This document shows positions 1-10,350 of a DNA stretch of 64,000 nucleotides, one piece after another. The stretch comes from Craspedostauros australis (taxonomy: Eukaryota > Bacillariophyta > Bacillariophyceae > Mastogloiales > Achnanthaceae). Numbering within the stretch: position 1 is the stretch's first letter; each line of letters opens with the position of its first letter. The translations under genes and the position numbers were made by a program. The DNA is taken from NCBI GenBank assembly GCA_026770025.1, contig JAMXDE010000021.1:682001-746000 (forward strand), read 5' to 3'. Under the pieces are notes generated by a model. The model was not told where the DNA came from. It saw nothing but the letters and a program-made list of their open reading frames with translations, and did not search any database.

Positions 1-2034
1 GTCGTCGTTTGGATGCTCTCGAACTACCTTGATAAGCTGGCCTACTCTGAGCGGGAGCAAGCCCAGATGGTCGCCGTTGATTTCATCGAAGCTGGGCGGC
101 AAAGGCGGGAGTAAGTGACCTTGCTTGGGATCGGGTTGCAACTGGTACTCCTCGCGCTGGATGCGCCGGGCGTTCCCAGATTTCAAATTGACTTGCTTCA
201 GTTCTTGGAGGTTCAGCTCGAAGCCCGCCCCGGTGTGAGCGTTCTGCTTCTTCTTGACGTTGCTGCTGAGCTCGATTTCGAGTATGGAGTCTTCAGGGTT
301 CTTTTGGTAGTCTTGCCACCCTATCTCGATCAGCGTTGAGATTTCGCGGTTGTACGCAACAAACTGCGTCTCCGCCAGCCGCTCGGATTCTGGATACTGA
401 TTGATGAAGCGTTGGTCCTCCTCCCAGTACCACCTCACAACCGTGGTTGGTGCATCGTTCATCGCCTGCTGGGCCTCGTTGTACTCCGCAGACGTCCGGT
501 GCGGGACATTTTGCTTCACCTCCACGACCCCGGTCAATTGCACGTTGATTTGCTCCGCCATTTCCTGCAATTCCGCCGCGCTTTTTTGGAGTGCACGATA
601 CTTTGCCCGGTTCTTCCTGCACATGATGAATGTAGCAATGACGAAGACCAGTGCCACGGCGGACGTGATGAACACGTAGTTCGGGATGCTGTCCTTGTCC
701 TTCGGGAGAGGGGTCGAATCCTCGGGGATGATCCCACATGCAGTGTCCTCTCCCATGGCCGTTGGCACGACGCATAGGCCTTCCTTGTCGAGTTGGAAGA
801 CTGGCTCGGTTCCGTCGGATGGCACCGTCACCTCGCCGACTGACTTCCATGCGTACGAGTCAGACGCAGCTCTCTGCAAGTTGACGATGGAGAACCTTGG
901 GTCCTTTCTGTCGCCCGTTTCGGTGAAAGCGACGGGTCCACTGACTCCGTCGAACTCGAGCTTCTGAAGCTCCTGGACCACACTTGCACCATCTCTGCGC
1001 TTGTCGGCAGGGACACGACCGATGGCCTTCGCAGCGGAGACGATGGCATCCACCATCATCTCGGCAGGGTACTCGGGAAGATCGTCGTATGTGTCCAGCC
1101 CTCGCTGAGCGAGGTATTGGTTGAACCGTCGCAGGAAGTCCGCGTACTCCTCGTTCCTGTTGCGGAGCGGAACCACGCCAAGGAGTCCGGGGTACGGTCG
1201 TTCTGGCGAGAATTCGGGGCTGTACCGTTCAGCCCATGCTTCGGGTGCCAGCCACACCGCATCTTCTCGCGCCAACCCCTGGGCGTACACCTGGTCCAAG
1301 ATCTGGCTTGCGTCTTGGGCGTGCGCCACGAGAAGGATGATCTTCGAGTTCTGCTCAGAGTCAAGCCCTGGCAAGCTCTCCATGGCCTGGCGCACAGCGT
1401 CGGGGTCCACCATCGTGTTTCTCGCGTTGGCAGAGTCTCTCACGAAGGTGATGGTCGGCGCCTGGTAGGTCGTGCCACCCTGGGACTCCCACAAGTCGCG
1501 AAAGTCCTTGGTGAGATCTCTCGCGAATTGCTTGTCGGTCAGGAGGATGTGGACGTTCGTCCATCCCATTGCCTTGAGCACGCCCGCGAGGCCTCCGACT
1601 TGACCGAATTCGTTGTCGGGCGGGACCATCCGTGAGAAGAGCGGGTAGTCGTCGGCCCTGTCCGAGAAGATGGTGGCGGTAGACGAGATCGCCACTTGGG
1701 CGATGTTCTCCAAGGATGTGACCGTGGCAACGCTATTGGAAGCGCCGCTGCAGCGACAGCCTATCACGGCGTGGATCGCCTGGTCGAATTCGGAGCGGAG
1801 CTCCCAGTAGGCCCTGGACGCCTGCGCTGCGTCGCAGCCAGCATCTCCGATCTTACTGGTGATGGTGAATTGATCATTCTCGAAGATGTCGTCGTGCCAT
1901 CCATCGGTGGGGTCGTTGAGGAAGGCGACGACGGCATTGAAGAGATCGTAGCCGTATGGGGTGTTGGCGACTCCGTACAATCCAGCCATGTTGACGACGG
2001 AATCGGTGCCGTTGACGCTCGGATTGGTTGCCAT
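1..2034 (-). CDS. Receptor: PBP1/ANF-like ectodomain, one TM, WWE domain, SH3-like start (3' end beyond window)
   Basis: One uninterrupted frame of 678 codons runs from ATG at 2034 off the left edge. Residues of about 15-390 read like a type-I periplasmic-binding fold (ANF receptor family): a VIGCRCSGASNSV segment is followed by ISSTATIFSD, a FSRMVPPDNEFGQ stretch and a GWTNVHILL strand, the usual order in ligand-binding ectodomains. One hydrophobic span at about 452-474 ends in CRKNR, so the rest should be cytosolic. About 530-630 reads as a WWE domain (WYWEED, IEIGWQDY, FELNLQELKQVN then ARRIQR), a poly- or iso-ADP-ribose-binding fold in other proteins. The last ~25 residues (LLPLRVGQLIKVVREHPNDD) look like the start of an SH3 domain. 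There is no signal peptide at this ATG, so a 5' exon may be missing. The coding frame is sure; the ectodomain call is good; WWE and SH3 are recognised by eye. Confidence 0.8.
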   Translation of the reverse strand, partial: MATNPSVNGTDSVVNMAGLYGVANTPYGYDLFNAVVAFLNDPTDGWHDDIFENDQFTITSKIGDAGCDAAQASRAYWELRSEFDQAIHAVIGCRCSGASNSVATVTSLENIAQVAISSTATIFSDRADDYPLFSRMVPPDNEFGQVGGLAGVLKAMGWTNVHILLTDKQFARDLTKDFRDLWESQGGTTYQAPTITFVRDSANARNTMVDPDAVRQAMESLPGLDSEQNSKIILLVAHAQDASQILDQVYAQGLAREDAVWLAPEAWAERYSPEFSPERPYPGLLGVVPLRNRNEEYADFLRRFNQYLAQRGLDTYDDLPEYPAEMMVDAIVSAAKAIGRVPADKRRDGASVVQELQKLEFDGVSGPVAFTETGDRKDPRFSIVNLQRAASDSYAWKSVGEVTVPSDGTEPVFQLDKEGLCVVPTAMGEDTACGIIPEDSTPLPKDKDSIPNYVFITSAVALVFVIATFIMCRKNRAKYRALQKSAAELQEMAEQINVQLTGVVEVKQNVPHRTSAEYNEAQQAMNDAPTTVVRWYWEEDQRFINQYPESERLAETQFVAYNREISTLIEIGWQDYQKNPEDSILEIELSSNVKKKQNAHTGAGFELNLQELKQVNLKSGNARRIQREEYQLQPDPKQGHLLPPLPPSFDEINGDHLGLLPLRVGQLIKVVREHPNDD

Positions 2035-3389
2035 CTTTGTGCGGTGTTGCGATTGAAGCGCAGTGTGAATTGTTTTGCTTTGCTTTGCTTTGTTTGTTGC
2101 ACTTCGTTTGCTGTTTTGCATAGATTATGAGCAAATGGAGATATGTATTGCTGCAGCGAAGATGCTAAATCGAAGATGAAGCGTGAGAAAGCGAGAGGGG
2201 ACGGTCAAAGCAACTGCAGCCATCGCGTAGACACGGTGAGATGCCCAACTTCTTCGCAGACTTGTCTCACCATGCGAACGACCTGTGGTAGTCGTACCTC
2301 ACGATGAAGAAACCTTTTCTTTTTGGTCGCTCCCCCATGGACATAGAGTTCTCATGTCTTGGGCACCACACATGCGTATCTTCCGCGCCAAGGCAAGCGC
2401 GAAGGACGGTAGTTGGTGTACGTAGGCATGGTACAAGGTATGCGACCAAGAAAGCGCCGTCGGGTCTTGGGTGCTGACATCGCCTCACTGCGGGCACTGC
2501 TCCAGCAGATGACGCGCATGGCCTCGAGCCGTTCGCAAGTCCAATAATTGCGCAACGCCAAGAAGAACAGATGGCGATGAGACATGCGCAGGCGCCACTG
2601 AGCCTCGAGTTTCGAACGAAAGGCTCAATCAAGCTTCTGTCCATTTCCGTCTCAGAATCGGTCTCTCTGTCGCTCTGTCGTTCTTCTCTTCAATCTGTTC
2701 GTCGGAGGGAGGCTTCCCATCTTTCATGTCTGGCTTCCATCCGAACTGTCAAGATACCAGCGGCGTCAAGACATCCATCGAGGGTGCGATCATAGCGGCG
2801 AGTCCTGATTCCGCTCGCCACTTGGCAGAAAAGTGTGTGCTCTGGGTTCCTGTCGCGGTTTGGAGAGGCGAAGAAATGAAGAGAACAGCGTCTCCCGTTT
2901 GCGTGTTGTGACCTGTAGACACGGACAACGTATGCACGTAACAAATGAATAATTATAACATTATTGTATTCGTACTGGTCCATCACTCCTGTGCGAATTT
3001 GAACTTAGATTCTATAAACATGGATAATAAGTAATTTACCTCCGTATCCCACAAGAGCAAAAAGCAAAATGACGGTTTTGCGTTCGTAACGGACCAGACC
3101 CATTCATTTTGTCTAGAAAGACCTCGAGGAACGGATGTGACCTGTCGCGAGTATGTACGCAATGAAGCAAACATCATGCAGCTGCCATACCCAGGTCGGA
3201 CTGCCCCGTGAAGACTCCACATGTTGTCGGAAGCGATTCTATGATGTATATTTATGGTCGAAGTACTGTTTGTAACACATCCTCTGCTTGAGGGAGTTAG
3301 TTCTCTGCTGTGGACAACAAATGTGTGCATTGTACTGAGCAAAGAAGAATGGACAAGCGTTGGCTTGTACGAGTAGATAATGCACGGTT
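2035..3389. other. Intergenic, no gene supported
   Basis: This lies between two minus-strand genes. Open frames are short and lie on both strands without motif or biased codon use. It should hold the promoter and possibly a signal-peptide exon of the receptor gene, but I cannot identify either. The stretch at about 2940-3060 is AT-rich. Confidence 0.5.
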
Positions 3390-5042
3390 CTAAAGCAACA
3401 AAGCGATGCCCGCTTGCAGAAGAAACGCCACGGATGCGCATGTCGACGCCAACGATGAAAGGCCAAACCACGTCGACGGAGGTGCCAGGATTGCTGTTGC
3501 GGAGGAAGTGGGCGTTGGCGCCGATGTCCCTGAGCCACCAATGCTTCGATCTGTCTGTTCTGTGTTACTTGGCGCATCGGTCGGGGGGTTTGAAGGTTTG
3601 TCCGATGGGGCTGACGATGCCAGCGACGTTGGAGAACTACTGGGGGCTGAAGTTGGCTGGTGGGAAGGAGTTGGTGATGGCAGTCTGCTTGGAATCGACG
3701 TTGGGACTGCCGTCGGCATTACTGACGGTGCTCGTGACGGCATCGTCGTTGGGGTTGATGAGGGAGCGCCGCTTGGGGTCGATGACGGCGAATCGCTGGG
3801 CGACGACGACACAAAGGGTGATTCGAGGTTGCAGAATTCGATCTCTCCAATAAACGCGCTTCTGGAACTCGAAAAGAACGGTTGCGCATCGTCGGTGGCC
3901 TCCTCGCTCGAAGCACCGTAAAACACCGTGAAGTAGCAGCCGGGGCACTCCACGTTCTCATCCGGATGTTCGATGGCACCATTGGCGAATATGTCGGTGT
4001 CGTCGGATGCCGTGTCAATTCTCAAAGCGATCACATCGTTCCTTTGTGACACCTCCAATGGCGAATCGAACGGGACGGAGTCTGTGAATTCCATCTCGCC
4101 TCTCCCGCGGACGCTTCCTGAAGCCACCTGCATCCAGCTGCCCGGTTCTTCCCACGTGCTGTTCCTCCACCAGATCGTGTATGGTTGGATGGAGGTATCC
4201 GGCAGGACGAGCTTGAGGCCATTGATCTGAATGGCCTGGTGGACCTGGATGTCAAATCGAAACGATTGCACGTCGATCCCGCAGTAGCTCGTCGCAAACT
4301 CCGTGTGCCTCCAGAAACCACACGACAAGGTTGGCGAAGCAGATGATGATGGCGCCGCCGTTGGCGGTTCTGACGACTGGGAGGGCATCGCAGTCGGTGC
4401 GACTGAATCCGTTGGAGCAAAGGTGACAGGCACACGCGTCCCGGTGTGGCAGAAGGTGAGAGCGCCCATGAAAGCGTCGAAGCTGCCTCTGTAGAGGGGC
4501 GCGGCATTGGCCGTTGCCTGCGTGCTGGACATTCCGTACATCACCGTGAATGCTGCGGATCCACCCTCCACGAATGCGGCTGGATGCACGATGGGAGCAC
4601 GACGATCGAAGAAGCTGTTGGTGGATGTCGGTGTGTCGACGCGGAAGGCAATGATTCCGCTGCCGAAGGAGACTTCAAGCGGTTCATCGAATGGGATGCG
4701 ATCCGTGTAAGCCGAGATTCCTTTCGCTACTACCATTCCCGATGCCAGCCTTGTCCAATTGCCGACCTCGTTCCACGTGCTGTCCCTCCACCAGATATTG
4801 TACGGCTGTTCGGATGTGCCCTGAAGAATGAGTTGCATCCCATCGAAGGAGATATCGTCATGAATCTCGACATCAAAACGAATGGAAGCAATATCGTCAT
4901 CAAAGTACAGTTCCGCGAACTGCGCATGCCTCCATTCGCCGCAACGCACAGTAGGTGCGGCGGAGCCTGTAGGTTCCATGGTTGGTGCTGTGCTGTTATC
5001 CTGCAATGGTATTGAACGACGGTACATGATGCGCAACGGCAT
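3390..5042 (-). CDS. Surface protein: duplicated ~165-residue domain, Pro/Ser/Thr-rich stalk, hydrophobic C-terminus
   Basis: A 550-residue single frame. Two homologous units are clear: residues ~34-198 begin CGEWRH and contain FDVEIHDDISFDGMQL and YNIWWRDSTW; residues ~241-404 begin CGFWRH and contain FDIQVHQAIQINGLKL and YTIWWRNSTW. Alternating beta-like strands and paired cysteines suggest an extracellular beta-sandwich, which is inference. Residues ~410-510 form a low-complexity stalk of PS/PT steps (APSxxPT pattern), typical of heterokont surface proteins. Residues ~524-549 are hydrophobic to the very end, compatible with a GPI signal or a membrane anchor. N-glycosylation sequons (NST, NWT) lie in the first domain. 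The first Met is not followed by a signal peptide; upstream in frame there is hydrophobic sequence (ALFLFNSALL) but no ATG before a stop, so a 5' exon is probably missing. Function unknown. Confidence 0.8.
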   Translation of the reverse strand: MPLRIMYRRSIPLQDNSTAPTMEPTGSAAPTVRCGEWRHAQFAELYFDDDIASIRFDVEIHDDISFDGMQLILQGTSEQPYNIWWRDSTWNEVGNWTRLASGMVVAKGISAYTDRIPFDEPLEVSFGSGIIAFRVDTPTSTNSFFDRRAPIVHPAAFVEGGSAAFTVMYGMSSTQATANAAPLYRGSFDAFMGALTFCHTGTRVPVTFAPTDSVAPTAMPSQSSEPPTAAPSSSASPTLSCGFWRHTEFATSYCGIDVQSFRFDIQVHQAIQINGLKLVLPDTSIQPYTIWWRNSTWEEPGSWMQVASGSVRGRGEMEFTDSVPFDSPLEVSQRNDVIALRIDTASDDTDIFANGAIEHPDENVECPGCYFTVFYGASSEEATDDAQPFFSSSRSAFIGEIEFCNLESPFVSSSPSDSPSSTPSGAPSSTPTTMPSRAPSVMPTAVPTSIPSRLPSPTPSHQPTSAPSSSPTSLASSAPSDKPSNPPTDAPSNTEQTDRSIGGSGTSAPTPTSSATAILAPPSTWFGLSSLASTCASVAFLLQAGIALLL

Positions 5043-7327
5043 CGAGTGGAGCAGGGCGGAGTTGAACAGAAAGAGAGCGTGAGAAGACTTGCGGAAGTTG
5101 GGAAGACTCCTCCTCCTCCTCCTCGCGCTCGTGTGTCATTGGTTGGAAGGTGAACTTTCGGGCTCATGAAGAATGGCAGGGATTCCTCCGCTCAACAATT
5201 CTGTCGCGGCGCTCGCACATGTTCACGATCATTCAACCACCATCATCGTCGTCATCGTCATCGTCGTCATCATCATGGTTGACGCTCTCCCTGGTTCGAT
5301 GAACTCACCTGTGACGATTCTGTGCTTGCAAGGAGACACAAGCACAACTGCGCGAATCCAACAGCCGAGTATCTCATCTTCGTGATCTTCATTCAGCTTG
5401 CTCCAATCCGACTTTGTGAAGGATGGATACCTCTTCCAACGAATTGTGGCTTGCATCCATCATGTGCGGCAAAGCGCAACTTGTGCGCCACTCCTCGCTG
5501 CCGCTACGTTTACGAGCGTGCGCAAGAGAAGAGAAGAAAAGAGAACACGATGGTGACCGTGTGAATGATTCACACCAGCCAGGCAGCGAAAGTCGTGATC
5601 GTCCTCCGAATCGCTGGGCGCCCATCACAAGAGTTTGTGAGCGACGGTTGTGCAGAGTACCGGACAGGTCGTGCGAAAGAAATAACGGTTGTGTAATCCC
5701 GAATTTTTTGGTTGGTGGGTCGCTAAATGGATGTGGGATTTGACGGCGCCAAATGACTAGGCGTGACACATGTGTGTGCAAGAGGTCACAGCGAAGCCTC
5801 CTTGGGGACAACAACATGTTCATGCGTTTCCATGACCCAAGTAACTGACCAAGCAACCCCCGTGTCCGTGAGATAGAGCATCATGGTGGTCGTGCGACGA
5901 TCTACCTAATCCTGCCTGCAAGCAAGTGTAGGTGGCACGAGCTGCGGGTGACGCGACGCCGACAAGGTGAACATGCGCCAGAGTTGGCGATGCGACGATG
6001 TGTGGTACATGTGAGTTGTGAGTGATACTCTCTCTCTCTCCCTCCATCTCTCTCGTCGTGGTTGGAGGTTGTTGGTGTCGGCCCGACTCATTCCTGGTAA
6101 GTGTCTGCCCGATTGGTATCCAACTTTGGTCGTGCGGTCCATCATGTGCTCACACCCTCTCTAGCTTTGTCATGCGGTGTAGATTGTGCAGCTTCTTCTT
6201 TTCTCCGAAATTGTAGGGAGAGCAACAACCGAACGAGGGAAAGGGCAGGGTAGCTGGTATTCTATGATAGAACATGAGTTGGCACAGGAGCCATGCATTA
6301 TACAATATTAGAATAGAACACAATACACTATGGTACAATACAGTACATCACGAGTCGCAAAGACCCATCCATTGATGACAATGCGTGAAGCATGCGCCGT
6401 GATGCGATTCGATGGATCACTGCATATTATGATAGGTCGTACGACACCAAGTTCGTTGAATGATGTACCTACTCTGTCTTTCCAGAGAGAGAAAAGCCAA
6501 TGGGCTGAAGTAGGGAGGGAGTGTAGGCGTGGATTGTTGCATGGGAGGTTTTCGCTCTCGTCTCCAATTCGCTTTTTCGTGTTGGCACCAGTTCGCCATG
6601 TCTCCCGCCACGAGAGTCACGAACACAGAGCTTGAAGCAGGCGGACATCAGAATTGCTTCTGTGTGGGCGCGGATACCCACTCTCGGTGGCAGGTATTTG
6701 CATGACCGAGAGGGAACGTCCAGAAGCAGAACAAGAGAGAGACCGAGTGAGGAGACAGACAGGACACCAACAACATCAACGAAGGACATCTGCCTCTGGA
6801 GAGGAGGAGGAAACATCACGACGAACAGGGTTTCATTCAAATCAGCAATCGCATCCTCGAAAGCCATTGCAACAGCAATAGCAGCAAGAGCAATAGCAAT
6901 AGCAAGAGCAATAGCAACAAGAGAAGGAGCCGAAGTGAAGGAAGAGGAAAGCAGCAACAGAGCAAAAGGCATCCGCAAAAGAGGGATTGGAGATCAGGAA
7001 AACGGGAAAGCCAGAGAACACACGCGCACTTGTGCTGGCGGAGCACTCCTCACTTCACTCCATCTCACTTCAATTGGCTCCACTCTATCCATCTTTACTT
7101 GAGATAATCCATCCAAGCACATAGTCGTAGGCACAAGCCATCACACACGCCATCGCGAGTCCTTGTAAGTGCAGGTGCAAGCGGAAGTGGAAGCGCAAGT
7201 CGAATACAAGAAGAGTGCCCTCCAGAGAGAGTCGAGTACTCTCAACTGTTCCATACTCTCTACTCTAGAGACAGACAGGCAGAGACAGAGAGAGAGATAG
7301 AGAGAAAGAACGAGAGGAGGCCAGACC
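5043..7327. other. Intergenic, simple repeats only
   Basis: No open frame here has a recognisable product. It contains GGA-rich sequence near 5105-5125, CATCAT/CGT-rich sequence near 5235-5275, and imperfect AGCAATAGCAA tandem units at about 6868-6935. The last ~130 bases are GA-rich, probably the 5' UTR of the gene starting at 7328. Confidence 0.5.
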
Positions 7328-7769
7328 ATGCACATCGGACAGCACCGCGACGGCAAGCAGCGCTCCGCCTCTGGGGGCAGCGAGGAGGAGGAGAATGTAA
7401 GCACGCAGTCCGACACGTCCATCCACCAGATACAGCACCGCAGAGGCTCTTTCCTGGCCAGGATGAAGCTGCTCGTCACCAGAAGGCAGTCGCATGTTGG
7501 CACAGAGAAGGCGCCTCCAGAGCGAAGTCGGTCGGACAGCGTCGCCTTGCGCCACAGCCGGAGGAGGGCGACGATGGACAATGGCATCATCGCGGCACCC
7601 AGACGGAAGCTCAAGAATCAGCATTACTCGGCAGCAACCAAGGGCGCCAGCGAGCACTTTCAGGTTGCGTCCAAGCGGCCTTCTCCAACACGTGCAAGCG
7701 GGGCCCATCGACAAAACGGTTCCAACAGCAGCAGCAACGGTCAAAGCAATAGTCAGAGCAGTAGTCACA

Positions 7770-7801
<32 letters not shown>

Positions 7802-9556
7802 CACACCAATGGAGCAGGCATCGGACCATTCACGAGACGGTCCACGTTAGATTTATGTCTCTCCAACACCGGCGGCAATGGCAATGGTAGCAGCGCCAAC
7901 GGCAATGGCGTGTACGCGCACTCCACGCACGCCAGGAGAAGCGACCACTTTGGACTCCACAAGTCGTCCTCCTCCTCGCTCGGCACCATGGAGATGCTGT
8001 CGGATGAAGAATATCAGCGCATGCAGGATGGCTACCAACGCACTGCGGACGAGGCTTGCAAAATCGGAGATCTCGACACTGCCATTGATGTGTGGTACCA
8101 GTCCTATTACCTCGCGGACGAACAGAAGGACACCTTGTCCAACAAAACGGAAATACTCTGCACCATCGTCGCGTACCACCTGCAGTGCCGCAACAGCCTC
8201 ACGAGGACCGTGCCCAACAAGGAGGATCCCCACATGCCACCGCAGACGGTCGATCTCGACGACCACGAGCAGATGGAACGGCATCGGCAGCACACGGAAA
8301 AAGCGAAGGATCTCGTGCAGCGCATCAAACCCGCGGTCGTCCGGGCGCAGTGGCTGTCGCCCTGCACGCAAGAGCTTGTCGACTTTCTGCAATCCACGTG
8401 TCAATCGCATGAACTGGCCTTGATGGCGGCGAAGGAGGCATCGTCAACGAACGATACCATGGCGCTGTTGCATTTTGAAGTCGGCAAGGACAAGAAGACG
8501 TCAAGGCGTCACGGCGAGACGTTGCAGCATTACCAAAAGGCGCTGGAGTATCTGCAGCTGCAACCGCCCGTGGAACGCGATGACATGCTCCTGGCGCAGA
8601 TCAGCCACGCGCTCGTACAGGAATACATATCGCAAGAGAAGTACGATCTGGCCTACAAAATGTTGAAGCAGCAGATACACAGCACGAACAGCAAGCACAC
8701 GAAGGCGTCCGTCTACTGCCGCATCGCCAACGAGATACACATCCCCACAGACCAATACGACTTGGCGCTGGAATGCCTGCAAACTGCCTTGAACCTGGTC
8801 TCGCGATCCAATTCGGTCGACTCCCTCGACGAGGCCTTCCTCAACCTCGATGACGAAGAGGACGATCCCAACCAAGTCTCGGACACGACGCTCAACACGG
8901 CCACTCGCAATCGCGAGATCATCAAGCTGCAGCTCTACCAGACCAAGGCCGACGTGCTCTTCCGTCTGGGACGCATCGAGCAGGCGTGGGACGAATACGA
9001 GAAGGCTTACCAGTACGCCATGACGACGATGTCCTACCCGCCCAACCCTGCCGAGGTTGCCAAGATGCTCTACAAGCTCGGACGCATCTGCATCAAGCTG
9101 CGGCGCATACCGACTGCCATCCAGTACTTCGAGCAGGAGCTGGAAGTCACCCAGCGAACGTTGGGCACGAGCCGTCACTTCTCGGTCAGCCGGATATACC
9201 ACGAATTAGCAACGGTCCACGACCGGTATCAGAACGACCACCGCCGCGCCTTGCAATGCCTGCAGGATGCCTACGAAATTGAGAATCAGCTGTACACGCA
9301 ATGCCAGCATGAGATCGACGAGTGTCGTCAGTGTTCGGCGATTCGGTACTGTCCCAGACATCAGCAGTACTTTAAGGATTGCATACATCAGCTGCATGAA
9401 ACCAAGAACAGCCAGGGCCGGATACACTACAAGCTGGGGAATTTCGAAAAGGCTCTGGAAGCCTCGCTGCAGCACACCAACGCCTTGGGAGGTGGTTCCG
9501 CAGTGGCGACGGCGGCCGGCGGGGATGGCGCAGACGCGGATGTTGACAATCAATGA
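7328..9556 (+). CDS. TPR-repeat protein, kinesin-light-chain-like, intronless
   Basis: A 742-residue intronless frame. Residues 1-~215 are disordered and rich in Ser, Asn, Gly and Gln (runs of NGNGNG and NSQSSSHSN). From ~225 onward helical pairs of TPR type appear: DTAIDVWYQSYYLADEQ, ETLQHYQKALEYLQLQ, KYDLAYKMLKQQI, QYDLALECLQTALNL, RIEQAWDEYEKAYQYA, RIPTAIQYFEQELEVTQRTLG and FEKALEASLQHTNALG. The 42-residue spacing and the ...YFEQELEVTQRTLG phrasing resemble kinesin light chain and related TPR scaffolds, which bind partner peptides. An acidic insert (LDDEEDD) sits between repeats. At ~655-680 a Cys/His cluster (C-x8-C, then CRQC, YCPRH, DC) interrupts the repeats and could bind zinc. The specific partner is unknown. 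Confidence 0.85.
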
Positions 9557-10350
9557 GGTGCTTTGCATGTGGCTGCAATGGACTGAAGTGTGATGCGTGC
9601 GCGATAGGGCAGAATGGGATAGGATGCCAGAATATCGTGGAGACGACAAATGGCGCGACAGTTAGGTTCATTTCTATCTCTTGTTTTTTCAACCACGTTT
9701 TTTCATTGCAGGTCAGCCACTTCCACGCTGCAACGATACGTAGCGTGTTTGTGGTTGGGAATGCCAATGCTGATGGCTATGATGTGAAGCAGCTCCTTCT
9801 ACATCTATTGCATGTACGAGGACGAGTACGAATGCTCCGAGGATACATGGTACGGCTACTCTCCACTATTATGTTTCGCAAACATGAGGATGCAAATGCA
9901 AACCTCTCCGCACCAGCGTCGAGAATTCGGGTCGTGTGGGGTCTACTCCCGTTTCTGGCGCGGAACAAAGTCGTGACTGAATCGCATGACTCGTGATTCA
10001 CCATTCGGCCATTCATTTTGGTCTTCGTCGTGATGGGATCCCACCAGTGTGATGGGTGTCGTGTTGGCAGAACTGCAGCACAGAACACGAAACAAGATGA
10101 CCACCACCATCATCGACAACCACCGTCTCAACCAACACAACCATCTCAACCAACACAAGAGATCAACACGTCAACCAGGACCATTCCGTCGACAGCAGCA
10201 GCATCATCAGGAGCAGCAAGAGCAAGAGCAAAGCACAACCCAATACGAGTGGAGCAGCAACCTCCAGATACAGTGAACGACAGAGAACAAGGAAGCGAGC
10301 AACCAAGCAACTACCAAACCCGCGCATCATTTCTCCCAGACCATCGCAAC
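9557..10350. other. Intergenic, promoter region of the downstream folate gene
   Basis: Nothing coding is supported. The last ~250 bases are CAACCA/AACACAA-rich and G-poor on the plus strand, as seen upstream of several genes in this window, and probably form the 5' UTR of the gene starting at 10351. Confidence 0.5.

Noticed and set aside
6632-7102. 156-codon plus-strand frame
   Set aside because: Its Ala/Ile/Arg repeats come from AGCAATAGCAA tandem DNA; no motif and no conserved composition.
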